The notes beneath the pieces were generated by a model. It searched no databases and was not told the DNA's origin. It worked only from the letters and a program-made list of their open reading frames with translations. A DNA stretch of 34,261 bases from the NCBI GenBank assembly GCA_013297995.1, contig JAAFJB010000028.1, positions 1 through 34,261 of the forward strand. The letters are read 5' to 3'. This stretch comes from Chitinophagales bacterium. GTDB taxonomy: Bacteria; Bacteroidota; Bacteroidia; Chitinophagales; Chitinophagaceae. Positions 26,597 to 34,261 of the stretch are shown piece by piece. The position numbers and the translations under genes are program-made. The stretch's first letter is position 1. Each line of letters begins with the position of its first letter.

Positions 26597-28063
26597 TTAA
26601 AAAAGACTTACTAAAATTTTTACACTCCAAGCAATTACGATAAAACCCAGTAAAACAAAAGATGCTTTTCTGGGTAACTTTCCATTCAGTCTAGCTGCTA
26701 TTGGTGCAGCTACCACACTCCCTACAATTAATGCAATAATGGTCTGCCAATGCTGAACTCCTAGTAATATAAAAAAAGTTAAAGCACTGGCAAGGGTTAC
26801 AAAAAATTCCGTGAGACTAACAGAACCTACAATATACTTGCTGGTTCTGCTCTTGGTAATTAAAGTAGCGGTTACTATCGGACCCCATCCGCCACCACCA
26901 AATGAATCTAAAAATCCACCTACACCCGCAAGCAGTCTGTGCTGCTTAAATTTTTTGTGAACCAACTGCTTACCAAATGCTGCAATAAGAATTTTAATTC
27001 CTAAAAAAAGAGTGTAACAAGCCATGATGGGTCTAATATACCCAATATGTGTTTCTCCAAATTTCACCAATAATACCGCACCCAATATGGCACCTAATAC
27101 CCCAGGTATTACCAATACTTTAAATAATTTTTTATTTACATTACCGAATTTATAATGGCTATAACCCGATACCCCACTGGCAAACATTTCTGCTGAATGA
27201 ATACTGCCACTGATTGCCGCAGGATGAATATTGGCAGACATTAATACAATGGCACTGGTAACTCCATAACCCATACTGGTAGCGCCATCTACCATTTGTG
27301 CTAAAAAACCAGCTAGTACCATCCAATGAAAATTATTTCCTAAAGTTTTATACCAACTGATGGTGTCATTCATCATAGCGGTTAAAGGGAGGTAAGAAAA
27401 AATAAAGTGCCCCACCAGCATAAACGCAAATGCTATGATGGAATAAGTAGCAATCTTTTTCCACCTTTTCTCTTCTTTTTGCAAGTGATGTTCCATCATT
27501 GGCTTTGTAATACGATTCATCTCTTCTACCTTATAAGCAAAATTTCCTTTTAACTTATTTCGGATACTTTGTAAATTATTCAGCAAATCGTCAAGCTCAT
27601 CAGGTAGCGATACCTGCAAGGCTTCTTTAATTCGTTTTGCAGCAGTGGGCGACTTTCCATTGGTAGATATGGCTATTTTTAAATTTCCTTTTTGTACAAT
27701 ACTTCCCAAATAAAAATCACATAAGTCTGGCGTATCCGCTACGTTTACCAACAGCTTCATTTCTGCTGCTTGTATTTTTATTTGTTTGTGTAATTCAATA
27801 TCATCTGTTGCTAATATTACCAAGTGTTTGTTCTGTAAGTCGTCTGGTAAATAAATGCGCTCTTCAACCCTGCAATTTTGATGGGCTGCTGCCAACTCTT
27901 TTATTTCGGTTCTTACAAAAGGAGCTACAATGGTAATATTGGCTTGGGGACTATTCACGAGTACCGAACTGAGTTTTTCTAGTCCAACATTACCTGCACC
28001 TACCAGCAATACCGATAGTTGATCTAGTTTCAAAAAAATGGGGTAGAGTTGATTCTTGTTCAC
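26597..28063 (-). CDS. Precorrin-2 dehydrogenase fused to TauE/SafE permease
   Basis: A 488-residue two-part protein. Residues 1-150 match the CysG N-terminal/Met8 domain, which oxidises precorrin-2 to sirohydrochlorin and may insert iron: NAD motif LLVGAGNVGLEKL, NVADTPDLCDFYLGS, and AISTNGKSPTAAKRIKEAL; a helical dimerisation part follows to about 190. From about 205 to the end there are seven or eight hydrophobic helices of the TauE/SafE family with GFLAQMVDGATSMGYGV and GGFLDSFGGGGWGPIV, the repeated halves of that family. Siroheme making and sulfur-oxyanion transport are thus joined in one chain. It overlaps hemB by 4 nt and ends the operon, 16 nt from the convergent GMC gene. The SUMT methylase part of CysG is absent. 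Confidence 0.9.
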   Translation of the reverse strand: MNKNQLYPIFLKLDQLSVLLVGAGNVGLEKLSSVLVNSPQANITIVAPFVRTEIKELAAAHQNCRVEERIYLPDDLQNKHLVILATDDIELHKQIKIQAAEMKLLVNVADTPDLCDFYLGSIVQKGNLKIAISTNGKSPTAAKRIKEALQVSLPDELDDLLNNLQSIRNKLKGNFAYKVEEMNRITKPMMEHHLQKEEKRWKKIATYSIIAFAFMLVGHFIFSYLPLTAMMNDTISWYKTLGNNFHWMVLAGFLAQMVDGATSMGYGVTSAIVLMSANIHPAAISGSIHSAEMFASGVSGYSHYKFGNVNKKLFKVLVIPGVLGAILGAVLLVKFGETHIGYIRPIMACYTLFLGIKILIAAFGKQLVHKKFKQHRLLAGVGGFLDSFGGGGWGPIVTATLITKSRTSKYIVGSVSLTEFFVTLASALTFFILLGVQHWQTIIALIVGSVVAAPIAARLNGKLPRKASFVLLGFIVIAWSVKILVSLF

Positions 28064-29055
28064 AGTAAATGGTTTTCAATCCATGCTTTGGCATTGCGCG
28101 CAGCATAAGAAATAATGATGTCGGCTCCACTGCGTTTTAAAGCTGCCCACACTTCTATATGGGCGGAAGTCCTTTCTAATAATTGTTGTTCGTGCATTAA
28201 TTCAATAGATGCGTATTCACCACTTACATGATAGGCTGCTAGTACCGCATCACTTTTTGCTTTTATAGCCGAAATAATATCTGTGTAAAGTGCAGCCGGT
28301 TTCACCATTATTATATCCGCGCCTTCTGCTTTATCTCTTAATGCGGATGCAATGGCATCGGTTTGGTTAAAAGGAGAAATTTGGTAAGTCTTCCTATCCT
28401 TTAATGCAGCACTATTGGGTGTAGAATTACAAGCGTCTCTAAATGGGCCATAGAATTGTGAGCTGAATTTAGCTGAATAACTCATGATGCTTACCTGCTC
28501 AAAATGGTGCTGATTTAAAAGGATTCTGATGGCAGCAATTCGTCCGTCCATCATATCACTTGGTGCAATACAATCTGCTCCTGCGCCAGCCAGCCTATGC
28601 GCATATTTTGCTAACTCCTGCACCGATTGGTGGTTTTCTACCATCGTTGAAGCTTCATTTAAAATACCACAATGCCCATGGGTGGTATAACTGCACAAAC
28701 AAATATCTACTGCCAGCCAAATTTTTTCTTTGAAGGTATTTTTAATTGTGCTTACAACCAAGGAAGCAAAATCATAATTGAAATCCTTGGTTTTTTTCTC
28801 CGATGGAATGGGGAATAATAAAAATTTAGTAATGCCACAATTAATATCCTGCTGTATGGTTTCAAGAATAGTATTTAAAGTATCTACCTGAATATGTGGA
28901 AGTCCCTTTATATTTCGTGGCAGTTCTAATGCTTCTTCCACAAAAATAGGTTGAATGAATTGCTTATAGTTGAGCAGTACAGTTACCGCTAATTCGCGAA
29001 TATGCGAGCTGGCCCTTAACCTGCGTTGGTTTAAAAAGTGTTGCTTATTCTCCAT
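28060..29055 (-). CDS. hemB: Delta-aminolevulinic acid dehydratase (porphobilinogen synthase)
   Basis: Condenses two 5-aminolevulinate molecules to porphobilinogen. The 331-residue product has the zinc-binding triad C119, C121 and C129 in DICLCSYTTHGHCG, marking the Zn-dependent class, and the two active-site lysines K196 (SYSAKFSS) and K252 (MVKPA). Length is standard. It overlaps hemCD by 25 nt upstream and the siroheme/TauE fusion by 4 nt downstream, giving strict coupling in the operon. Confidence 0.96.
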   Translation of the reverse strand: MENKQHFLNQRRLRASSHIRELAVTVLLNYKQFIQPIFVEEALELPRNIKGLPHIQVDTLNTILETIQQDINCGITKFLLFPIPSEKKTKDFNYDFASLVVSTIKNTFKEKIWLAVDICLCSYTTHGHCGILNEASTMVENHQSVQELAKYAHRLAGAGADCIAPSDMMDGRIAAIRILLNQHHFEQVSIMSYSAKFSSQFYGPFRDACNSTPNSAALKDRKTYQISPFNQTDAIASALRDKAEGADIIMVKPAALYTDIISAIKAKSDAVLAAYHVSGEYASIELMHEQQLLERTSAHIEVWAALKRSGADIIISYAARNAKAWIENHLL

Positions 29056-30542
29056 TGCTGAAATGCTTTAATATTGGGAAAAATAATTGGCTCAATGCCA
29101 TCAGCTCTTAATAAGCTTGCTGTTTCGCCACCGCAGCATAAATGTTGCGTATTGGGTTTAACTTGATTTTTGTATTGCTCATATTGCCGATAGCTGCTCC
29201 AGAAAATATAATTCGCTGCTTTTATTTTTTCGGCAATAGCTGCATCTGAACGATTGGCTAATTCATAACTAGAAGCGGTATTCCAAAATTTTGACTGCCA
29301 ATTTTTCTCTGAAGCACGATTGGTTAATATAGTTGTATGCTCTTTTTTAATATTTAAAAGTGGACTCTCCCAAAGTGGTAGTAAAGATTCTAACCCAAAT
29401 GCATCTGCCGATCCTTCTACCCAAATACCCATTTTTGCCAATTCCAGCCAGGTTTTTGTGCCCGATACCCAAATGCGCTTTTGTTGTAAACTACTTATAT
29501 CTGCTGCAAGATGAACTGCTTTGTGGTTAGCAATAAAAACAGTGGGAGTAGAAAAATGAGTAGGCTGTTCCGAATAGGTATAATTAAAGAATCGACTCAT
29601 AAAATCTGTACTACTAAAAAGTTCTTCCGCTGGAACCCTTAGTAGAGGTAGGTTATACCATTTTTTAAAATCGGTATCATCGCTATTCTTACCAGCCGCA
29701 TAAGTGATATTATAGGGAGGAATAGGCAATGTAGTCACTCCAAATTTTTGTAAACAACCTGCGCCATATTCTAGTGCTAGTAATTTTTCTTTACTGCAAT
29801 CTGCATGTATTTTTTCATCTTTAATGGCCGATATAATTGCCAAAGCGGTGGGATGATTTTTAGAAGATTCTACTACAATAGCACCTTGACAAGGAGCGGG
29901 TACACATTCTATTAACGGCAACAACATAATTTTTTTATTCAATAGCAATGCTTGAATTAGTGGAGCATCTGTGTTGCTTTTTAATAAACGATTAATACCA
30001 GCAGCAGCCAAAATAATGGCATCATATTGTAACTGATTTAATTTTTGCAATCGAGTATCAATATTACCGCGTATGGGCTTTGTGCTGATATGTATTTGTT
30101 TGCCATAAAAGGGAAGTGCTTGTTGTAAAAATTTTATCGCCATTTCTTCTCTTCTTGGGGAACAAGTACCTACTATAATTTCTTTGCCTGCTTTTATTTT
30201 TTCTATAATAGAAGGGTTGAAAATGGCGCAATCGTGTTGGTATTCTCTGTCCACCACTGCAAAATTATTTTCACCAAAAAAATGCGCTGCGCTCATATCT
30301 TTCAATGAGTGGACTGCTATATCAGCTTCTTTATTTAGGAGGCTGTTGAAAATATCTTGCGTAAAAAAGTCAACCCCTTCCACTGTATGCAATGGAATTT
30401 CTGGAAGTCGATCGCCGAGACTAGTCTTGGTAATAATCTCTACTTCTGTTGCTGGAAACCTGGTTTCTATTTTATTTTTCACCAGATTCATTTGCAGTAT
30501 GGAGAGACGGGAATTCCTTCCAATCAAGCGAATTTTTTCCAT
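29031..30542 (-). CDS. hemCD: Hydroxymethylbilane synthase-uroporphyrinogen-III synthase fusion
   Basis: A 503-residue fusion of HemC and a HemD-like domain. HemC: substrate-handling [10 protein letters not shown] near the start, catalytic D82 in HSLKDM, arginine-rich TCSPRREE, and the dipyrromethane-cofactor cysteine C263 in [12 protein letters not shown]. After about residue 330 a divergent HemD-like region follows ([64 protein letters not shown]), with the two-lobed layout of that enzyme. HemD sequences vary greatly, so this part is assigned by position and pattern. The N-terminus overlaps the end of the ALAS gene by 71 nt. Confidence 0.88.
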   Translation of the reverse strand: MEKIRLIGRNSRLSILQMNLVKNKIETRFPATEVEIITKTSLGDRLPEIPLHTVEGVDFFTQDIFNSLLNKEADIAVHSLKDMSAAHFFGENNFAVVDREYQHDCAIFNPSIIEKIKAGKEIIVGTCSPRREEMAIKFLQQALPFYGKQIHISTKPIRGNIDTRLQKLNQLQYDAIILAAAGINRLLKSNTDAPLIQALLLNKKIMLLPLIECVPAPCQGAIVVESSKNHPTALAIISAIKDEKIHADCSKEKLLALEYGAGCLQKFGVTTLPIPPYNITYAAGKNSDDTDFKKWYNLPLLRVPAEELFSSTDFMSRFFNYTYSEQPTHFSTPTVFIANHKAVHLAADISSLQQKRIWVSGTKTWLELAKMGIWVEGSADAFGLESLLPLWESPLLNIKKEHTTILTNRASEKNWQSKFWNTASSYELANRSDAAIAEKIKAANYIFWSSYRQYEQYKNQVKPNTQHLCCGGETASLLRADGIEPIIFPNIKAFQQWRISNTF

Positions 30543-31731
30543 GTAAAATTTTCTTTAGGCTGTATGCTAAATACGCAATATGCTTGGGTAAATGTTTTCT
30601 AGTAATAATGATTCGTACACATTCCTCCCCAATAGGAACCGTAGGGTGGTTGATGGGTTGTAAATAAATGCCTTGTTCATACAACAATGCTTTTGCAACT
30701 TGCCTGCATTGCAATGCCCCTGAAACTTTAATACTGGTAATATGAGATTGATTAGTAGAAAAGGGAATATTATTTTCTACAAGGGCCGCTCTTAACAATC
30801 CTACGTTATGGTGTAATGCAAGCCGCCAATGCTCATTTTCTTGTATCAGTTGAATGCTTTTATTGGCTGCACTACAAATAGCGGGTGGAAGTGAAGTGGT
30901 AAAAATAAACCCACTGCCATAACTCCTAATAAAATCTACTACCGTTGCAGACGCAGCAATATACCCACCAAAAACTCCAATTGCTTTGGAGAGGGTTCCA
31001 TTAATAATATCTGCTTCTTGTTGTAGGTTCAATGCTTCTACCATGCCAGATCCTTTAGTTCCATACATTCCAACTGCATGTACTTCATCAATATAGGTAA
31101 GGGCATTGTACTTTTTTGCTAGCGCAATTAGTTCAGCAATAGGGGCAACCGTACCAGTAATGGAATAGATACTTTCAAATACCAATATTTTAGGTTGATC
31201 AAACGGCAATGCAGCAAGTGCAGTTTCTACGGATGAAATAGAATTGTGCGGGTAGATTATTTTTTCATTTCCTGCGGCACGTATACCTTCAATTAAGGAA
31301 GCATGGTTTCTTTCATCAGAAATAAATACAAGCGATGGGATATGCTTACCAATGGTTTGTAATGCAGTAATATTGGCTTGATATGCACTATTGAAAACAA
31401 GTGCCGATTCTTTTTGATGCCAATTGGCAAGGGTATCTTCTAATTCTCTATGTTGAATGGTAGTGCCAGAAATATTTCGGGTACCGCCGCTTCCAGTGCC
31501 TGATTTATAAGCGGTATAACTTAGTTTGGCAATTACATCTTCTTCGGTGCTCATGCAGAGATAATCGTTGCTGCACCAGTTGATAGCAGATTTGAGTACC
31601 TGTTGCTCATCCTGAAAATAAAATTTAGGAAAATGCTGCGCACTTTTATTCACTTCTAAAAAATAACGATACGCACCATTCGCTTTTAGTGAATTTATTT
31701 TTTGATTGAATATTGATTCGTAAAAATCCAT
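30472..31731 (-). CDS. hemA: 5-aminolevulinate synthase (C4/Shemin pathway)
   Basis: Makes 5-aminolevulinate from glycine and succinyl-CoA. The 419-residue PLP enzyme follows alphaproteobacterial and mitochondrial ALAS closely: YRYF near the N-terminus, [67 protein letters not shown], the PLP lysine K249 in [18 protein letters not shown], and [16 protein letters not shown]. The late [15 protein letters not shown] also fits ALAS. These features favour it over glycine C-acetyltransferase or AONS paralogues. One change is at [14 protein letters not shown], where ALAS usually has YSMDGD. Its start overlaps the cysI stop (TAATG) and its end overlaps hemCD by 71 nt. This route is not expected in Bacteroidota, so transfer is suspected. 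Confidence 0.88.
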   Translation of the reverse strand: MDFYESIFNQKINSLKANGAYRYFLEVNKSAQHFPKFYFQDEQQVLKSAINWCSNDYLCMSTEEDVIAKLSYTAYKSGTGSGGTRNISGTTIQHRELEDTLANWHQKESALVFNSAYQANITALQTIGKHIPSLVFISDERNHASLIEGIRAAGNEKIIYPHNSISSVETALAALPFDQPKILVFESIYSITGTVAPIAELIALAKKYNALTYIDEVHAVGMYGTKGSGMVEALNLQQEADIINGTLSKAIGVFGGYIAASATVVDFIRSYGSGFIFTTSLPPAICSAANKSIQLIQENEHWRLALHHNVGLLRAALVENNIPFSTNQSHITSIKVSGALQCRQVAKALLYEQGIYLQPINHPTVPIGEECVRIIITRKHLPKHIAYLAYSLKKILHGKNSLDWKEFPSLHTANESGEK

Positions 31732-33398
31732 TATACCAAATTTAATCTTATTACAAAATCACCAAAGGTTTCCGCTGGATTTCGTGCTTTTGCATAGTTG
31801 CTAAAAAGATCATCCAGCGCTGCTAGTATTTCTGTTTCATTTAAATGCTGTTTGTATTCTTTATTTAGTCGCTCCCCATTTCTATCGCCCCCTATATGCA
31901 AATTATAATATCCATAAGCAGTACCTATTAAACCAATTTCTGCTAATGGAGATCTTCCGCACCCATTGGGGCATCCCGTCATTCTTATGGTAATTTCTTC
32001 TGATAGTAATTTATATTTCGCTAAAATGGGTTCTATTTTAGTAATTAAGGTGGGCAAATAGCGTTGCGCTTCGGCTAGTGCAAGGGGGCAAGTATTGAAT
32101 GCCACACAGGCCATTGAATTTTTGCGTATGGCACTAGCATCATCAGTATGAGTAATTACGCCATATTGCACCAGAATTGCTTCTATGCTTGCTTTGTGTT
32201 CGGGCAATATATCGGCCAGAATAAGGTTCTGGTTACAGGTAAAACGATAGTTGGCTTTTCCTGTTTTTGCTACTTCATAGCAGGCGGTTTTTAGCTGGGT
32301 AGTTTCTGTATCGGTAATTCTTCCATTTTCTATAAAAAGCGTATAGTACCATTTCCCCTCATGGTTTTGATGCCATCCATAATAGTCTTTTCGCTCGGTA
32401 AATTCATAAGGTGCTGCTTCGGCTAATTCAAAACCACAACGAATTGCCAGTTCTTTTTTAAATGCGTCTACCCCCATGGTATCCATGGTATATTTTAATC
32501 GAGCCAATTTACGGTCGCCTCTATTGCCATAATCGCGTTGAATGGTAATGATTTCATATACTGCTTTCAAAAGCTGTTCTTCGGTTGCAACAAAACCAAG
32601 CATGGTTGCTAGTCGGGCATAGGTATTTGTGTTTCCGTGTGTGCTACTCAATCCGCCTCCTGCTGCAATATTAAAACCTATAAGCTGGTTGTTTTTAATA
32701 ATAGCAATCAAGCCTATATCATTGGCAAAAATATCGCTGTCGTTATTGGGTGGAATGGCAATGGCTATTTTAAATTTTCTGGGTAAATATCGATCTTGGT
32801 AAAGCGGATCTTTTTCGGTTTCAGAAGATCCTATTTTTTCCTTATCCAGCCATATTTCATAGTAAGCATTTGTTTTAGGTAATGCCAGGCTACTAATTTT
32901 ATCTGCGTAAGCAAAAATAGTTTCATGCAAAGCCGATTGTTTGGGATGGGCTGAACAAATAACATTCCGGTTCACATCACCACAAGCCGCAATAGCATCT
33001 AGTTTTAATAAATCAAATTGTTGCAAGCTGGGCTTGATATGCGATTTGATGATGCCGTGTAATTGCAGGGTTTGTCGCGTGGTTACTTTTATAACTCCTG
33101 TAGAATATTGGTCTGCAATTTCATGCAATCCTTCCCATTGTTTGGGTAATAGAAAACCACCCGGTAAGCGCAACCTTACCATATAGGAGTAAAGCCACTC
33201 TAATTTTTTAGAGGAGCGTTCTTCTCTACGATCACGATCGTCTTGTTGGTATAAACCATGAAATTTAATTAATGTTTGATCGTCGTCGTAAAGCGCACCA
33301 GTGATTGGTTCATCCAAACTTTCTTTTAGTGAGCCACGTAAGCCATCACTCTTGGTTTTAATGCGCTCTACGGGCGATAAATTTTTTGTTTCACTCAT
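31731..33398 (-). CDS. cysI: Sulfite reductase hemoprotein subunit
   Basis: Reduces sulfite to sulfide with siroheme and a 4Fe-4S cluster. The 555-residue product has the four cluster ligands C431, C437 ([11 protein letters not shown]), C476 and C480 ([16 protein letters not shown]), with the same spacing as E. coli CysI. Siroheme-contact segments include [10 protein letters not shown] and [13 protein letters not shown]. It lies 18 nt after the cysJ stop and is joined to hemA by a TAATG junction, so cofactor precursor synthesis is coupled to the enzyme that needs it. Confidence 0.96.
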   Translation of the reverse strand: MSETKNLSPVERIKTKSDGLRGSLKESLDEPITGALYDDDQTLIKFHGLYQQDDRDRREERSSKKLEWLYSYMVRLRLPGGFLLPKQWEGLHEIADQYSTGVIKVTTRQTLQLHGIIKSHIKPSLQQFDLLKLDAIAACGDVNRNVICSAHPKQSALHETIFAYADKISSLALPKTNAYYEIWLDKEKIGSSETEKDPLYQDRYLPRKFKIAIAIPPNNDSDIFANDIGLIAIIKNNQLIGFNIAAGGGLSSTHGNTNTYARLATMLGFVATEEQLLKAVYEIITIQRDYGNRGDRKLARLKYTMDTMGVDAFKKELAIRCGFELAEAAPYEFTERKDYYGWHQNHEGKWYYTLFIENGRITDTETTQLKTACYEVAKTGKANYRFTCNQNLILADILPEHKASIEAILVQYGVITHTDDASAIRKNSMACVAFNTCPLALAEAQRYLPTLITKIEPILAKYKLLSEEITIRMTGCPNGCGRSPLAEIGLIGTAYGYYNLHIGGDRNGERLNKEYKQHLNETEILAALDDLFSNYAKARNPAETFGDFVIRLNLV

Positions 33399-33416
33399 TG
33401 CACCCTTTTTATTCTA

Positions 33417-34261
33417 TTAATAAACATCTTTTTGATATCGTTTTTCCTGCTTCATTTTCTGCAAATAAAGCAAGGCTTCTTCTTTGGTAGTTTTAGACTG
33501 CTCCTGAATAATCTGTAATAGTACTTGTTCTACATCAACACTCATAGTATGCTTAGCTCCTGCTATATAAATATAAGCTCCTTGCGCTATCCACTTGAAC
33601 AATTCTACTGCCTGTTCTAACATACGGTGCTGTACATAAATTTTTGCTGATTGGTCTCTTGAAAAAGCGAGACTTATTTTGTGCAGCATATTGGTTTTCT
33701 GGTATTGTTGTATTTCGGTTTGGTATAGAAAGTCGCTGCTAAAATTCCGTTCTCCCATAAATAACCAGTTTTTACCAGTAGCACCTGTAGCGTCGCGTTC
33801 TGCTAAAAATGCCCTGAATGGTGCAATGCCCGTACCGGGTCCAATCATAATCATGGGTTGATCGGCTGGTGGCAATTTAAATGCATTGTTTTTATGGATA
33901 TAAAATTGAATGGGTGTGTTTAATTTTAGTTCACCAAGATACCTACTGCAATTGCCAGTTTGTTCACCAGTTTCAGTCTCAAAAGTATCAAGTGCAACCG
34001 TTAAATGAATTTCTTGTTCATGCGCTACAGGCGAGGAAGCAATGGAGTAAAGCCTAGGCGCCATGGGTAGGAGTATGCCCAATACTTCTTCGAATTGGGT
34101 GCTGCTATTTACCGGATATTGTTGTAGCAAATTCAATAAATCAACGCGAGTAGGAGGAATATCTTTTTGAACAATAGCTGCGTATTTCTTTATGGTGCTG
34201 CTACTCAGGTATAAAATATTAAGGTTATTGCACAATAAATCTCCAATGCTGCCAGTAGCTT
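33417..34261 (-). CDS. cysJ: Sulfite reductase flavoprotein, C-terminal part (cut by window edge)
   Basis: The frame is open to the right edge, so only the last 280 or so residues are visible. These form the FAD/NADP-binding half of a CysJ-type diflavin reductase: FAD motif PRLYSIASSP, CSRYLGEL, the nucleotide-binding MIGPGTGIAPFRAFL, LFMGERNF, and the C-terminal QKMKQEKRYQKDVY, matching the CysJ ending RYQRDVY. Electrons pass from NADPH to the CysI partner encoded 18 nt downstream. A flavodoxin-like N-terminal domain would lie outside the window and cannot be confirmed; the operon promoter is also outside. Confidence 0.9.
   Translation of the reverse strand, partial: ATGSIGDLLCNNLNILYLSSSTIKKYAAIVQKDIPPTRVDLLNLLQQYPVNSSTQFEEVLGILLPMAPRLYSIASSPVAHEQEIHLTVALDTFETETGEQTGNCSRYLGELKLNTPIQFYIHKNNAFKLPPADQPMIMIGPGTGIAPFRAFLAERDATGATGKNWLFMGERNFSSDFLYQTEIQQYQKTNMLHKISLAFSRDQSAKIYVQHRMLEQAVELFKWIAQGAYIYIAGAKHTMSVDVEQVLLQIIQEQSKTTKEEALLYLQKMKQEKRYQKDVY

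Noticed and set aside
30472..31731. Glycine C-acetyltransferase (KBL) or AONS instead of ALAS
   Set aside because: [31 protein letters not shown] and [11 protein letters not shown] follow ALAS, and the gene lies among tetrapyrrole genes.

Overview
The window looks like a chromosomal segment from a member of the Bacteroidota, most likely a Chitinophagaceae-like bacterium. The basis is AT-rich DNA, protein families typical of that group (START-like domain protein, Bacteroidota-type Upp, GMC oxidoreductase beside a sugar MFS carrier), few Shine-Dalgarno sites, and several promoters of the Bacteroidota form TTTG-N19-21-TAnnTTTG. This is inference from family flavour; no rRNA is present to confirm it. 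No insertion sequence, phage gene, CRISPR array or plasmid function is visible.

Layout. 1-5635: a C-terminal gene fragment, an RsmI-like methylase coupled to an EI24/CysZ-like membrane protein, a possible gene remnant, upp, and a three-gene unit running lrp -> Wzz-like -> O-antigen-ligase-like. 5636-6006: an intergenic region that holds the most unusual object here, a structured RNA on the + strand. Its ends and arms form a complete tRNA cloverleaf, but about 97 nt of branched structure sit where the variable arm should be; a promoter-like element and a strong intrinsic terminator flank it. 6005-8606: lptF/G-like -> Tat-exported superoxide dismutase -> OsmC-like. 8629-9626: two small genes meeting tail to tail. 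10054-12550: ffh, rpsP, rimM. 12552-14872: metY-metX for methionine synthesis from O-acetylhomoserine. 14947-18852: dinB, a 1-Cys peroxiredoxin, an unrecognised membrane-anchored protein and an outer-membrane barrel. 19083-26580: FAH-family enzyme, fused D-lactate-dehydrogenase-type flavoprotein/Fe-S protein, HAD phosphatase, sugar MFS transporter and GMC oxidoreductase.

26597-34261 is one tightly packed minus-strand operon read from beyond the right edge: cysJ (partial) -> cysI -> ALAS-type hemA -> hemC-hemD fusion -> hemB -> precorrin-2 dehydrogenase/TauE fusion. Together they make the tetrapyrrole precursor, start its conversion to siroheme, and use siroheme in assimilatory sulfite reductase; the TauE part probably moves a sulfur oxyanion. 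The first step is a 5-aminolevulinate synthase (C4/Shemin route), not the glutamyl-tRNA route expected in this phylum. The uroporphyrinogen methyltransferase needed to finish siroheme is not in the window.

Main points for a second look: the tRNA-like RNA with a giant variable arm at 5782-5953, the ALAS-containing siroheme/sulfite operon with its two fusion proteins and a 71-nt gene overlap, two membrane proteins whose reading frames run upstream of any ATG/GTG/TTG, and a short remnant resembling the start of a type IX secretion C-terminal domain.
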